Source of the DNA: Thalassovita sp.
GTDB lineage: Bacteria; Pseudomonadota; Alphaproteobacteria; Rhodobacterales; Rhodobacteraceae
Assembly: GCA_017792425.1 (NCBI GenBank)
Contig: CP051233.1
Location: 1,150,402-1,214,401 of the forward strand
DNA length: 64,000 bases
Direction of reading: 5' to 3'
The notes below the pieces were generated by a model, which made no database searches, had not been told where the DNA came from, and worked only from the letters and a program-made list of their open reading frames with translations. Shown piece after piece: positions 1-9,168 of the stretch. The first letter of the stretch is position 1. Each line of letters opens with the position of its first letter. The translations under genes and the position numbers were made by a program.

Positions 1-578
1 GGCGACAGGCGCACGTTGCGCGACGACATCGCCAGCCCGTCCGGTTCGCGCACAGTCCGCCCACCGATGATGCGGATTGGGAAATGCAGGTCGCGGACCA
101 TTTGCTGGATCACCAGAAGCTGCTGGTAATCCTTTTCCCCGAAAACAGCCACGTCCGGCTGCACGATGTTGAACAGTCGCGCCACGACCGAGGTCACGCC
201 CCGGAAATGCCCCGGACGCACTTTGCCGTGCAGCATGTTGGCCAGTTCGGTGGTTTCGACGATTGTTTCATCGCCCTCTGGGTACATGGTCGTGACCTCG
301 GGCAGGAACACGATGTCCACTCCGGCGTCGCGCAGCATGTCCAAGTCGCGTTCCTCGTCCCGGGGATAGGCGTCCAGGTCTGCCGCCTCGCCGAACTGGG
401 TGGGGTTGACGAAGATCGACACCACGGTGGCGCCGGTCTGGTTCCGGGCCTGTTTCACCAAGGATAGGTGGCCTTCGTGCAGGAAACCCATCGTGGGAAC
501 GAACCCGATGGATTTTCCCTGTGCGCGCAGGGCGGCGATGGCGGCGCGGGTGTCTGCGATGCTGCGGCAGATCTGCAT
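1..578 (-). CDS. panC: pantothenate synthetase PanC, partial (C-terminus outside window)
   Basis: Condenses pantoate and beta-alanine with ATP to make pantothenate, the coenzyme A precursor; cytoplasmic. The 192 visible residues start MQICRSIADTRAAI and carry the family signatures in order: the ATP-binding stretch FVPTMGFLHEGH near residue 27, VNPTQFG near 58, the FRGVTSVVARLFN region near 127 and FGEKDYQQL near 146. Translation begins at the ATG at 578 behind a GGAAGAGG purine tract; the gene runs off the left edge, so roughly the last third is missing. It diverges from the dehydrogenase gene at 766. The identification is firm; completeness cannot be judged. Confidence 0.95.
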   Translation of the reverse strand, partial: MQICRSIADTRAAIAALRAQGKSIGFVPTMGFLHEGHLSLVKQARNQTGATVVSIFVNPTQFGEAADLDAYPRDEERDLDMLRDAGVDIVFLPEVTTMYPEGDETIVETTELANMLHGKVRPGHFRGVTSVVARLFNIVQPDVAVFGEKDYQQLLVIQQMVRDLHFPIRIIGGRTVREPDGLAMSSRNVRLS

Positions 579-605
579 TCTGGCGGGGCCTCTTCCGGTG
601 ACTGA

Positions 606-623
606 TACCGTAGTTTTACGGTA
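606..623. promoter_or_regulatory. perfect 7-bp inverted repeat between divergent genes (possible operator)
   Basis: TACCGTA, four bases, TACGGTA: a perfect dyad 28 bp upstream of the panC start and about 140 bp upstream of the dehydrogenase at 766. Its position in a divergent intergenic region suits a dimeric regulator site, but no regulator gene is adjacent, and a chance repeat of this size is possible. Confidence 0.3.
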
Positions 624-765
624 ACTGCTGCGATGCGGCAAGGGGGAAGGCCGGATTCATGACGCAGTGTCGGTTTCGCGCGATCAGGGGTCGGCTGGTG
701 CATGCGCGGCGCGTGGCATTCGGTAAACATCACTTGCAAAACACCGCAACCGGAGTCGTCTGCGA

Positions 766-3267
766 ATGAAAACCCATGTCAAAGCCCTAGTCGTTGGCGG
801 CGGCGCCGTTGGCACCTCTGTCGCCTATCACCTTGCCCGCGCCGGCTGGTCGGACGTGATGCTGTTGGAGCGGGACGAGCTGACAAGCGGCAGCACCTGG
901 CACGCCGCGGGGCTGTTGCCGCTGTTCAATATGAGCTTTGCCACGACCCATATCCACAAGTACTCGGTCGAGTTCTACAAGACGCTGGAGGCCGAAACCG
1001 GGCTGAACGCAGGGTTTTCCATCGTCGGCAACCTGCGGATGGCGCAGACCCAGGCGCGAATGGACGAATACATGGTCTATGCCACCACGGCGGAAACCTG
1101 CGGCGTTCCCTATGAATGGCTGAGCCCGGCGCAGATCAAGGAGCGTTGGCCGCTGCTGCGGACCGAGGATCTGAAGGGTGCGATCTATCACCCCACCGAT
1201 GGCTATATCAACCCGGCGGACGTGACGATGGCGATGGCCAAGGGCGCGCGCCAGCGCGGCGTGATGATCGAGCGCAAGTGGCAGGTGGATGGCTATGAAT
1301 GGACCGGCAGCGAATGGCGCGTGACCGTCACCAAGATGGTGGAAAAGGGTGGCAACCTTGTCCCGTCCGAGGAACAGCAGGTCATTACCGCTGAACACGT
1401 CGTCACCGCCACCGGCAACCATGCGCAGCGCACGGCGAAACTGCTGGGGATCAAGATTCCGGCGATTCCGGTCGAGCACCAGTTTATCGTGACCGAACCC
1501 GATCCCGCGCTGGTCGAATACCGCAAGACCCACGGCGAACACCCCGTTCTGCGCGATGCCGACGCCAAGTGGTATGTGCGCGAGGAACGCGGCGGCTGGA
1601 TTCTGGGCCCCTATGAACGCAACGCGCCCGCCCGCTTTGCCTATGGTGTGCCCGACAGCTTCCGTGCGGACCTGTTCCCGCTGGATCTGGAGCGGATCGA
1701 AGAAGAATACATGTCGATGATCCACCGGTTGCCCTCGTCGGAAACCGTTGGTTTGAAAGACGATTTTAACGGCCCGATCTGCTATACCCCCGATGGCAAC
1801 CCGCTGGTCGGCCCGGCACCCGGCTTGCGCAACATGTGGCTGGCCGAAGGGTTCAGCTTTGGCATCACGGCGGCGGGCGGTACGGGGTACTACTTGGCGC
1901 AGCAAATGGTCGAGGGCGAGGCCGAGATCGACATGGCCTCGCTGGATCCGAAGCGGTACGGCGGCTGGATGACCACCGAATATGCTGTGAAAAAGAACGA
2001 GGAATGCTACGAGCACGTCTTTATCCTGCATCACCCCGACGAGGAACGCGAAGCCGCCCGCCCGCTGCGCACCGCACCTGTCTATGATCGGCAAAAGGCG
2101 CTGGGGGCGCAGTTCGGCTGTGTGAACGGCTGGGAACGTCCCAATTACTATGGCCCGGTCGATGCCCCCGAAGGGTTCGATCACGACGCCCGATCTTTCC
2201 GTCGTGGCGGCTGGTGGCAACATGCGGTGGACGAGGCAAAGGCGATCCGCGAAGGCGTCGGCCTGATCGACGCAACCGCCTTTACCAAGCATATCGTCAA
2301 GGGCCCCGGTGCGACCCAGTTCCTGGATTGGTTCACCTGCAACAAGCTGCCCAAAGTGGGCCGGATCAACCTGACCTATGCGCTGACCACGGCAGGGACC
2401 ACGCGCACCGAATATACCATCGTGCGCCGGGCCGAGGATGAATACTACTTGGTGTCGGCGGGCGCATGGACGGCCTATGACGCCGATTTCCTGCGCAAAG
2501 CCGCCGCGGACAAGGCAGGCGAGTTCGGCTATATCGAGATCCAGGATGTCACCACCCAATTTGGCGTGTTCGCCATCGCCGGACCGAAATCGCGCGACGT
2601 GCTGAAGGAACTGATCCGCGACGCCGAACCGGACACTGCCCTGTCCAACAAGCGTTTCCCCTGGCTAAGTGCGCAGCGGATTGAACTGGGTATGTGCCCG
2701 GTCGATGCCATCCGCGTCGCCTATACCGGCGAGTTGGGCTGGGAACTGCACCACCCGATCGAAATGCAGCGTTACCTGTGGGAACAGTTGCTGGCGGCGG
2801 GCGAAAAGCACGGGCTGAAACTGGTGGGTGCGCGGGCGCAGAACTGGCTGCGACAGGAGAAAAGCTATCGCGCGTTCGGCAACGAATTGGGCCGCGACGC
2901 CACCCCGGCAGAGGCGGACCTGCCGCGCTTCATCGATCTGGAAAAGGATTTCCACGGCAAAGATGCTATGCTGGCCAAGGGTATGCGCTCGAAATGTTGT
3001 ACGCTGCTGATCGACGGGCCGGAGGATGCAGACCCCTGGGGCCGCGAGGCGCTGTACTTGGAAGATGGCACCCGCGTCGGGCGCCTGACCTCTGGCGGCT
3101 ATTCGGTGGCTTTCGGGAAATCCATCGGAATGGGGTACGTCCGCCCTGACCTGGCGGTAGAAGGCCAAGCCCTGAAGGTGAAGATGTTCAACCAGTTGTG
3201 GGATGCGGTGGTGACGTGCGACAGCCCCTACGACCCCAAGAACGAAACCATCCGCAAGGATGGTTGA
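766..3267 (+). CDS. FAD-dependent oxidoreductase of the dimethylglycine/sarcosine dehydrogenase family, GcvT-fused
   Basis: Probable demethylating dehydrogenase for dimethylglycine or sarcosine, passing the one-carbon unit to tetrahydrofolate; this would fit glycine-betaine/choline catabolism, common in marine roseobacters. The 833-residue protein has an N-terminal FAD Rossmann motif (GGGAVG at 11-16). GSTWHAAG follows, whose His46 matches the residue that carries covalent FAD in DMGDH/SarDH. The DAO domain runs to about 390, then a short FAO_M linker, then a C-terminal GcvT-like folate-binding domain from about 430 (YTGELGWE and RAFGNELG stretches). Full length for the family. The start has GGAG about 10 bases upstream. 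It appears monocistronic. Substrate choice (dimethylglycine, sarcosine or a related N-methyl compound) cannot be settled from sequence. Confidence 0.88.
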   Translation: MKTHVKALVVGGGAVGTSVAYHLARAGWSDVMLLERDELTSGSTWHAAGLLPLFNMSFATTHIHKYSVEFYKTLEAETGLNAGFSIVGNLRMAQTQARMDEYMVYATTAETCGVPYEWLSPAQIKERWPLLRTEDLKGAIYHPTDGYINPADVTMAMAKGARQRGVMIERKWQVDGYEWTGSEWRVTVTKMVEKGGNLVPSEEQQVITAEHVVTATGNHAQRTAKLLGIKIPAIPVEHQFIVTEPDPALVEYRKTHGEHPVLRDADAKWYVREERGGWILGPYERNAPARFAYGVPDSFRADLFPLDLERIEEEYMSMIHRLPSSETVGLKDDFNGPICYTPDGNPLVGPAPGLRNMWLAEGFSFGITAAGGTGYYLAQQMVEGEAEIDMASLDPKRYGGWMTTEYAVKKNEECYEHVFILHHPDEEREAARPLRTAPVYDRQKALGAQFGCVNGWERPNYYGPVDAPEGFDHDARSFRRGGWWQHAVDEAKAIREGVGLIDATAFTKHIVKGPGATQFLDWFTCNKLPKVGRINLTYALTTAGTTRTEYTIVRRAEDEYYLVSAGAWTAYDADFLRKAAADKAGEFGYIEIQDVTTQFGVFAIAGPKSRDVLKELIRDAEPDTALSNKRFPWLSAQRIELGMCPVDAIRVAYTGELGWELHHPIEMQRYLWEQLLAAGEKHGLKLVGARAQNWLRQEKSYRAFGNELGRDATPAEADLPRFIDLEKDFHGKDAMLAKGMRSKCCTLLIDGPEDADPWGREALYLEDGTRVGRLTSGGYSVAFGKSIGMGYVRPDLAVEGQALKVKMFNQLWDAVVTCDSPYDPKNETIRKDG

Positions 3268-3318
3268 CCCAAAGGTGCGCCCCTGCGGGGCCCGCCTGTG
3301 GCGGTCCCCGCGGTTTTC

Positions 3319-3355
3319 CGCCTCCGGCGGGAGTATTTCAGGCAAGCTGAAACAG
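3319..3355. repeat. Rhodobacterales-type intergenic repeat, copy 1
   Basis: CCTCCGGCGGGAGTATTT followed by an AGGCAAGCTGAAA-like tail, lying just after the dehydrogenase stop. Related sequences occur at 15628 and 32238 in this window, all intergenic. The GC-rich first half (CCTCCGGCGGG) can form a small hairpin. It may serve as a terminator or processing element. Confidence 0.5.
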
Positions 3356-3432
3356 TTTTTCTTGGTCCAAAGAACCCTGGGGGAGGCGCCTGAAAGGCGG
3401 CGGGGGTGACACGCCCCCTTCCACGGGTCGGA

Positions 3433-3771
3433 TCAGGTTGACGTCATCTCGTCATAGCATTCCAACGCCTTGGCCGCGTACATCATGGCAGGGCCACCGC
3501 CCATCTGGATGCTCATGGCCAGAACGTCGCCGATTTCATCACGGGTAGCGCCGGCGCGGACCAGGGTTTCGACATGCAGGACGATGCAGGCCTCACAGCG
3601 TTGCGACACGGCGATACCGAGGGCGACGAATTCCTTGGTCTTGAAATCCAGCGTGCCGCCTTCCTTTACCGCCTTGCCAAGCGCGCCGAAGGCCCGGGTG
3701 GTGTCAGGGATACATTTGTTCAGGTTGCGCAACTGGTTGCGGGTGTCGTTCAGCTTGTCGGTCCAGGTCAT
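3433..3771 (-). CDS. carboxymuconolactone decarboxylase (AhpD-like) family protein
   Basis: Small (112 aa) all-helical CMD/AhpD-fold protein. The redox signature C59-E-A-C62 followed by His66 (CEACIVLH) is the peroxidase/thiol-disulphide motif of the AhpD branch rather than of true gamma-carboxymuconolactone decarboxylases, so an alkylhydroperoxidase-like role is more likely than aromatic degradation. The ATG at 3771 follows AAGGAA at good spacing. No operon partner: the next gene in the same direction begins 92 bases downstream of its stop on the minus strand and looks unrelated. Family sure, reaction unknown. Confidence 0.85.
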   Translation of the reverse strand: MTWTDKLNDTRNQLRNLNKCIPDTTRAFGALGKAVKEGGTLDFKTKEFVALGIAVSQRCEACIVLHVETLVRAGATRDEIGDVLAMSIQMGGGPAMMYAAKALECYDEMTST

Positions 3772-3863
3772 ATTCTATTCCTTTGATATTCCTGGGGTTG
3801 GAAGAACATGCGGCGGAAGTGGCGGCTTTGATCCTGATCAGATGGGGTGAAAATCCCGCTGCG

Positions 3864-4505
3864 TCAGCCGGGTTTGCGCGTCACGAAGCACAGGTTGTTG
3901 GCGGGCATTTCAACCACCTGGACAAGTTCCAACCAGTTCTGGTGCAGCCAGTCGATCACGTCCCAATCGTTCTTGTAGCCATTGGCCGGGTTTTCGGCCT
4001 GGATCGCCGCGTGAAACCGCGCATCGCCGTCCGAGGTCGTTTCCCCGTCTCGCAGGAAGGGACCATAGAGGATGAAGCAGCCGTCCGGGGCCAGGGCTAG
4101 TGCGGCTTCGGCGATCAGGGTCTTGGCCGCGGGTTCCGGGATCAGGTGCAACAGGTTGACAGTCAGGATCAGGTTCTGTCCGGGGAGGATGTTGGACCAG
4201 CCGGGGTGGGCGGCGTCTAGGTTGATGGCGGGCAGGATGTTCGGCGCCCCCTTTGCGTGACCGTCGATCGAACGGCGTCGGTCTGGTGCCGGGTCGCTGG
4301 GTTGCCAGATCAGGCCTGGGAGGCGGCGGGCCAGCGCCGCAACATGTTCCCCAGTCCCCGAGGCGATTTCCAGCGCGGTTCCGGTTTCCGGAGCGTGCTG
4401 CGCGACGATATCGCAAATCGACCCGGCATTGCGTGCGGCTGACGGGGCGTACATACGCCCGTCGGGGGCTGTTTCGGCCTGCGAATGGATGGATGAGCGG
4501 GTCAA
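3864..4505 (-). CDS. DUF938 family SAM-dependent methyltransferase-like protein
   Basis: A 213-aa protein with a class I methyltransferase core: ALEIASGTGEHV is motif I and NLLHLIP is the post-II region. MYAPSAARN near the N-terminus is typical of DUF938. No substrate is known for the family. The longest open frame extends well upstream of the conserved part, but the best start is a TTG at 4505: it has a perfect GGAGG five bases upstream, and family homology begins just after it. An internal ATG at MYAPS would lose conserved residues. It is leftward, like the decarboxylase gene upstream at 6892, whose stop is about 95 bases away, so co-transcription is possible. Confidence 0.75.
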   Translation of the reverse strand: MTRSSIHSQAETAPDGRMYAPSAARNAGSICDIVAQHAPETGTALEIASGTGEHVAALARRLPGLIWQPSDPAPDRRRSIDGHAKGAPNILPAINLDAAHPGWSNILPGQNLILTVNLLHLIPEPAAKTLIAEAALALAPDGCFILYGPFLRDGETTSDGDARFHAAIQAENPANGYKNDWDVIDWLHQNWLELVQVVEMPANNLCFVTRKPG

Positions 4506-4600
4506 AGGGGCCTCCGGTGCGGAAAAATGCCGCCAAAGAGTGGCACGCCGAAGCTGGCAAGGGAAGGGCAGGCCACAGAATCGCCCGCCCGGCCCGAAAA

Positions 4601-6892
4601 TCATTCCGCGACGCAATCGGCGAAGTAGTGGATTTCGCCGTTCGGTGCGACCTCTTGTACCAGACCATGAATGTCGGTTTCGAATCCCGGGCATTCCTTT
4701 GCGAAGGCGCGGTTGAATCGCAGGTATTCGACGATCTGGCTGTTGAAAACCTCGCCCGGGATCAGCAGCGGAATGCCGGGGGGATAGGGGGTGACGAGGC
4801 TGGTGGTAATCCGCCCTTCCAGATCGTCGATGCCAACACGTTCCGTCTTGCGGCGGGCAATGTGGGAATAGGCTTCGCTGGGGGTCATCGCCGGGTGATG
4901 GTCGCTGAGGTAGATTTCCGTCGACAACCGGGCCACGTCATACTTGGCATAGAGCGCGTGCACGTGCTGGCACAGATCGCGCAGGCCCATTCGATCGTAG
5001 CGGGGCTGTTTTTCGCTGAACTCCGGCATCACGCGCCACAGCGGCTGGTTCTTGTCGTAGTCGTCCTTGAACTGCTGCAGAGAGGCCAGAAGCGTGTTCC
5101 ACCGCCCCTTGGTAATGCCGATGGTGAACATGATGAAGAAGCTGTAAAGCCCGGTTTTTTCGACAACAACGCCGTGTTCAGCCAGGTACTTGGACACGAT
5201 CGAGGCGGGAATGCCGGAATCGTCGAAATGCCCCTCGATATCCAGGCCGGGGGTGATGATGGTGGCCTTGATCGGGTCCAGCATGTTGAAGTCGCGAGCC
5301 ATGTCCCCGAAGCCGTGCCAGCTGTCTTTGCCGCCGGATTCGTGGCCTTCGCTGTCGGTGCGGTTCAGCTGCCAGTCCTTGGCTCGGCCCATGCCGTCTT
5401 CGTTCTCGTCGAAGTCTTCGGGGCCCCAGACCTTGAACCACCAGTCGTTGCCGTATTCCTTGCCGACCTTTTTCATGGCGCGGCGGAATTCCAGGCTTTC
5501 GACGATGCTTTCTTCGACCAGCGCGGTGCCGCCCGGCGGTTCCATCATCGCGGCAGCCACGTCGCAGGATGCGATGATCGAATATTGCGGGCTGGTCGAG
5601 GTGTGCATCAGGTACGCTTCGTTGAACAGGTGGCGGTCCAGCTTGGTTTCCTCGGAGTCCTGAACGAGAACGTGGCTGGCTTGGCTGATCCCGGCCAGCA
5701 GCTTGTGCACGGATTGCGTGGCGTAGGTCACGGAATGCTGCGTGCGGCCCCGCTTGCGGCCCATAGCGTGGTAAGAGCCATAGAACGGGTGGAAGGCAGC
5801 GTGGGGTAACCATGCCTCGTCAAAGTGCAGGTTTTCGACATAGCCGTCCAGCGCCCCCTTGATGACTTCGGTGTTGTACAGCACACCGTCATAGGTGGAC
5901 TGGGTGACCGTCATGATCCGGGGCTGCGCGGCATCGGCGTCCACGCCTTCCAGCAGCGGGTTGGCGCGGATTTTGGCCTTGATCGCCTCGGGCGTGAATT
6001 CCGACCGCTGGATCGGGCCGATGATGCCCCAGTGGTTCCGCGTCGGTTTCAGGAAAACCGGGATTGCGCCGGTCATGATGATCGAATGCAGGATCGACTT
6101 GTGACAGTTGCGGTCCACCACGACAACGTCACCGGGGGCGACAGTGTGGTGCCAAACCATCTTGTTGCTGGTCGAGGTGCCGTTCGTGACGAAAAAGCAG
6201 TGATCGGCATTGAAGATGCGGGCGGCGTTCTTTTCGGATTCGCCGATGGCGCCATTGTGATCCAGCAACTGGCCCAGTTCTTCGACCGCGTTGCAGACAT
6301 CGGCGCGCAGCATGTTTTCACCGTAGAATTGGTGGTACATCTGGCCGATTGGCGATTTCAAAAAGGCCACGCCGCCGGAATGGCCCGGGCAGTGCCACGA
6401 GTAAGACCCGTCCTCGGCATAGTCCAGAAGCGCCTTGAAGAACGGCGGCTGGATGTATTCCAGATAACTTTTGGCCTCGCGGATGATGTGGCGGGCGACG
6501 AATTCCGGCGTATCCTCGAACATGTGGATGAAGCCATGCAATTCGCGCAGGATGTCGTTGGGCAGGTGGCGGCTGGTCTTGGTTTCGCCGTAGACATAGA
6601 TGGGGACATCCGCGTTTTTCCAGCGCACCTCTTCGATGAAGGCGCGCAGGCTGACCACGGCGGGGTCAAGGTCCGGTCCGGGGCTGAATTCTTCGTCGTC
6701 GATCGACAGCACAAAGGCCGAGGCGCGGCTTTGCTGTTGGGCGAATTGCGACAGGTCGCCATAGCTGGTGACGCCCAACACCTCGAATCCCTCGCTTTCG
6801 ATGGCGTCCGCCAGGGCGCGAATGCCCAGGCCCGAGGTGTTTTCGGATCGGAAATCCTCGTCGATGATGACGATGGGAAAGCGGAATTTCAT
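4601..6892 (-). CDS. Orn/Lys/Arg decarboxylase, PLP-dependent (fold type I)
   Basis: Decarboxylates a basic amino acid (ornithine, lysine or arginine) to the matching polyamine precursor; cytoplasmic. The 763 residues have the three-part layout of the inducible bacterial enzymes. First is a response-regulator-like wing domain (FPIVIIDEDF to about residue 130). Next is the PLP core with SWHCPGHSGG, the FFVTNGTSTSN phosphate-binding stretch, HFDEAW (PLP-binding Asp) and SVHKLLAG (Schiff-base Lys). The C-terminal domain ends the protein. The longer frame begins 22 codons upstream, but the ATG at 6892 (MKFRFP) has GAGGAGA seven bases before it and matches the domain start. Substrate cannot be read from sequence. 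Confidence 0.9.
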   Translation of the reverse strand: MKFRFPIVIIDEDFRSENTSGLGIRALADAIESEGFEVLGVTSYGDLSQFAQQQSRASAFVLSIDDEEFSPGPDLDPAVVSLRAFIEEVRWKNADVPIYVYGETKTSRHLPNDILRELHGFIHMFEDTPEFVARHIIREAKSYLEYIQPPFFKALLDYAEDGSYSWHCPGHSGGVAFLKSPIGQMYHQFYGENMLRADVCNAVEELGQLLDHNGAIGESEKNAARIFNADHCFFVTNGTSTSNKMVWHHTVAPGDVVVVDRNCHKSILHSIIMTGAIPVFLKPTRNHWGIIGPIQRSEFTPEAIKAKIRANPLLEGVDADAAQPRIMTVTQSTYDGVLYNTEVIKGALDGYVENLHFDEAWLPHAAFHPFYGSYHAMGRKRGRTQHSVTYATQSVHKLLAGISQASHVLVQDSEETKLDRHLFNEAYLMHTSTSPQYSIIASCDVAAAMMEPPGGTALVEESIVESLEFRRAMKKVGKEYGNDWWFKVWGPEDFDENEDGMGRAKDWQLNRTDSEGHESGGKDSWHGFGDMARDFNMLDPIKATIITPGLDIEGHFDDSGIPASIVSKYLAEHGVVVEKTGLYSFFIMFTIGITKGRWNTLLASLQQFKDDYDKNQPLWRVMPEFSEKQPRYDRMGLRDLCQHVHALYAKYDVARLSTEIYLSDHHPAMTPSEAYSHIARRKTERVGIDDLEGRITTSLVTPYPPGIPLLIPGEVFNSQIVEYLRFNRAFAKECPGFETDIHGLVQEVAPNGEIHYFADCVAE

Positions 6893-7021
6893 TAATCTCT
6901 CCTCAGGGTGGGCGCAGAAAACGCGTACCTTTCTTTCCGTCCCTGCACGCGGCGTCAAGACCTGTCATCAGGGCGGGGGCGGGGAAGCGCCTGAACGAGC
7001 CGGAAACGGATGTGCGGTGGC

Positions 7022-7825
7022 CTAGAACCGTGGCGACTTTGACGTTGGCGGGGCGTTTTTCATGCACCGTGCCCATTCCTGTTGCAGGTCGTTCCGGTCC
7101 GTTCGGTCCAACAATAGCAGGCGGGTTGCAAACCGGTCTGTGACAACGGCAACGATGGCATCTTCCGGTCGGTGGAACAGTGTGCAGCACGGGGCATGGG
7201 CAAAACCATTTGCACCGTTTTCGCCCACAGGGGCGGGCAGGTGTGTGGCAAAGGTTTCAAGAAGGGCCAGATCGGCCGGGGTCTGGGCTTGCCGCGATGA
7301 GTCCGTGTTGTGCGAAAGCAGCAACCATGCCCGTGCCCGCGACTGAAACCGGGCAAAGACCTTGTCCGCTGGGCTGCTGACAACCGTGGCTTGGGCGGAT
7401 TGAAGGTGAGACGCGAAACACAGCGGATCGGTCCCGGGGCCCAGCGTGACCGGCCCGACGCGATGTATTTGAAAAGGGCCTGCCGCAGGGCAAAGACCCA
7501 GCAGACACCGCAGGAAATACTCTGCCTCCGCCTGCGCGTTCGTGGAGCCCGGGGCAAGCTGGTCTTTCGGTGGTGTGGGAAAGGAATACCCGACCAGCCC
7601 CCTGTGCGCCACGGTCAGGCTGCAGAATTCCGTGTCCGGCCCGGACAGCGACAACTGCCGGGGCAGGGCGGTTTCTTCGATCTCTTGCACCAAGGCGTGG
7701 ATCAGGCTGTCGCAATCCGCGTGCTGCAACGGCGCCGTTGGCAGCGTGCGCAGCAGTTGGATCGCCCGCAGCGTGCTGTCATCCAGAGGAACGGGGTCCG
7801 TTTGGTTGGCTGCGGACAGGGCCAT
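7022..7825 (-). CDS. unknown protein, last gene of the kinase/dynamin cluster
   Basis: I do not recognise this 267-aa protein. It is soluble, with no signal peptide or membrane segment, rather rich in Ala, Leu and Thr. Two stretches look like mixed alpha/beta folds (FCSLTVAHRGLVGYSF near residue 65 and DAIVAVVTDRFATRLLLL near 230). It may contain a roadblock- or profilin-like fold like its neighbour, but that is only an impression. The ATG at 7825 comes right after the neighbour's stop; a GTG nine bases earlier (7834) would overlap that stop. Tight spacing places it in the leftward cluster that begins with the kinase at 15477. Confidence 0.6.
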   Translation of the reverse strand: MALSAANQTDPVPLDDSTLRAIQLLRTLPTAPLQHADCDSLIHALVQEIEETALPRQLSLSGPDTEFCSLTVAHRGLVGYSFPTPPKDQLAPGSTNAQAEAEYFLRCLLGLCPAAGPFQIHRVGPVTLGPGTDPLCFASHLQSAQATVVSSPADKVFARFQSRARAWLLLSHNTDSSRQAQTPADLALLETFATHLPAPVGENGANGFAHAPCCTLFHRPEDAIVAVVTDRFATRLLLLDRTDRNDLQQEWARCMKNAPPTSKSPRF

Positions 7826-7826
7826 G

Positions 7827-8198
7827 TCAAGCACCGTCGATATTGTTCAGGAACTGGCGGGCGGCGCCCTCGATCTCTGCAATCGGTGAGTTCAACGGGA
7901 CGGCGCAGCACAGGAAATCTGCCTTGTTCCGGTCTGATCGCAGCAGCAAACGGGCCTCTGACGGGGTAAGCACCACGATGCCTTCTTTGCATTCTGTCGC
8001 GTTCATATCAGGCAAGGCTGTGTCCTGCAGTGCGAACATCTGCGCGGCATTGCGTGCGATCTGGTCCAGCTGTTCCTGTGGGCGAAGCTGGGGACCGCTG
8101 GTTCGCAGGATCAATTGCGTGCCAAGATCGCCGAATGCAACGAAATCACAGCCTGACATGGCTGCGCGAAGCGTGTCCAACTGATCTGCGATGTGCAA
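7827..8198 (-). CDS. roadblock/LC7-like small protein
   Basis: A 123-aa protein whose pattern fits the roadblock/LC7 fold: a first strand pair with turn (CDFVAFGDLGTQLILRTS), a helix (QEQLDQIARNAAQMF), a strand-rich middle (GIVVLTPSEARLLLR), then a strand plus C-terminal helix (FLCCAVPLNSP, IEGAARQFLNNI). In bacteria roadblock proteins bind or activate small GTPases (MglB for MglA), which makes its place directly after two dynamin-type GTPase genes suggestive. The likely start is a TTG at 8198 with AAAGG upstream; the next ATG would cut off the first helix. It starts 29 bases after the GTPase stop. The fold assignment is inferred from pattern. Confidence 0.55.
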   Translation of the reverse strand: MHIADQLDTLRAAMSGCDFVAFGDLGTQLILRTSGPQLRPQEQLDQIARNAAQMFALQDTALPDMNATECKEGIVVLTPSEARLLLRSDRNKADFLCCAVPLNSPIAEIEGAARQFLNNIDGA

Positions 8199-8227
8199 TT
8201 TTGGGCCTTTCGACTTGGGTTAGCGGA

Positions 8228-9163
8228 TCATGCCAACCCATCCGCGCGCGGTTCAGCGCGAACCGGTCGCGTGCGGGTTCGGGATGGGCGTGGCACCCGG
8301 CGCGGCACAATCGGTTGATCGGGCATGGCCGTGTCTGCCGGTGGTTCCGTCGGTTCCATTTGGTCCTGTGCAGATGGTTTGGCCGGGGTGAAATGGACCA
8401 CCCGCGCCGATCCGGCCTTGGACAGAGGCAGTTCTGGCGTCGTGACCCAGGTCAGTTCCTGTTTGCGCTTGGCGGCGAGGGGTTGGAACAGCAAGTCGAC
8501 GAAATGCCCCAGAAACGCCGGGGCACCGCTTTGTTCCAATAGGTCGGGGTCGTCGTCTGACTGCATTGCCTGCAGGGTCGAGATCGGGAAAACCTCGTGG
8601 AACAACCCTTTGGTTTCCCGGGTGACGCGTTGGATGACGCGGTTGCGGTCGCGTTCCGTTTTCAGCTTGTCGATCTGGGTGATCAGCAGGATGCTTTTGC
8701 CGGTCATCGCTTCGCGGGCGCGGTCCCAGATGGCGGCCTCGGACTGGCGCCATGCCTGTGACGCCTGTGTGCACCAGATCACGATATCGATTTCCTGCAA
8801 CAGCGGCAGCCAGACATGGGCGGGCATATTGGGGTCGGACACGCCGGGCATGTCGATCAGGTCGCAGAGTTCAAGGATATCGTTCTGTTTGTGCAGCCGG
8901 ATCAGCCGCGCTTTTTCCAGCGAAACGCGCGAGATCTCTTCGATTTCGATGGGGGTTTCGGTGCCGTCATGCGCCACCACAAAGGCCGCGTCAGCGCCCA
9001 GAGAAGTCCATACGGGCGGCAGCCGGGTCGCGGTGACCTTTACCGGAAAGGGTTCGTCATCCAGCAGCATGTTCAGTAGGGTGCTTTTTCCGGCGCTGAA
9101 CTCCCCCATCAGGGCGACTCGTGGTTTGCGCTGCTGTTGCGGGCGATCCGTCATGTCCTGCAT
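8228..9163 (-). CDS. dynamin-type GTPase, short form
   Basis: A 311-aa GTPase of the dynamin superfamily type. G1 is GEFSAGKST at 20-28, G2 probably lies in TATRLPP around 44-50, G3 is DMPG at 104-107, and TQID at 162-165 stands in for the usual NKxD/TKxD. After the G domain only a short helical part and a Pro/Arg-rich, probably disordered tail (from about 255) remain, so it lacks the long helical stalk of its larger neighbour. It begins five bases after the 693-aa dynamin-like gene, which makes a two-GTPase unit with possible heteromer formation, as in tandem bacterial dynamin pairs. GTP binding is supported; membrane activity is inference. Confidence 0.75.
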   Translation of the reverse strand: MQDMTDRPQQQRKPRVALMGEFSAGKSTLLNMLLDDEPFPVKVTATRLPPVWTSLGADAAFVVAHDGTETPIEIEEISRVSLEKARLIRLHKQNDILELCDLIDMPGVSDPNMPAHVWLPLLQEIDIVIWCTQASQAWRQSEAAIWDRAREAMTGKSILLITQIDKLKTERDRNRVIQRVTRETKGLFHEVFPISTLQAMQSDDDPDLLEQSGAPAFLGHFVDLLFQPLAAKRKQELTWVTTPELPLSKAGSARVVHFTPAKPSAQDQMEPTEPPADTAMPDQPIVPRRVPRPSRTRTRPVRAEPRADGLA

Positions 9164-9168
9164 GGCTG

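Noticed and set aside
787..2559. 590-aa open frame opposite the dehydrogenase gene
   Set aside because: Antisense shadow of a GC-rich gene, His/Gly/Arg-biased with no family pattern; same for the long frames at 4253-5809, 5825-6895 and 27786-29657.
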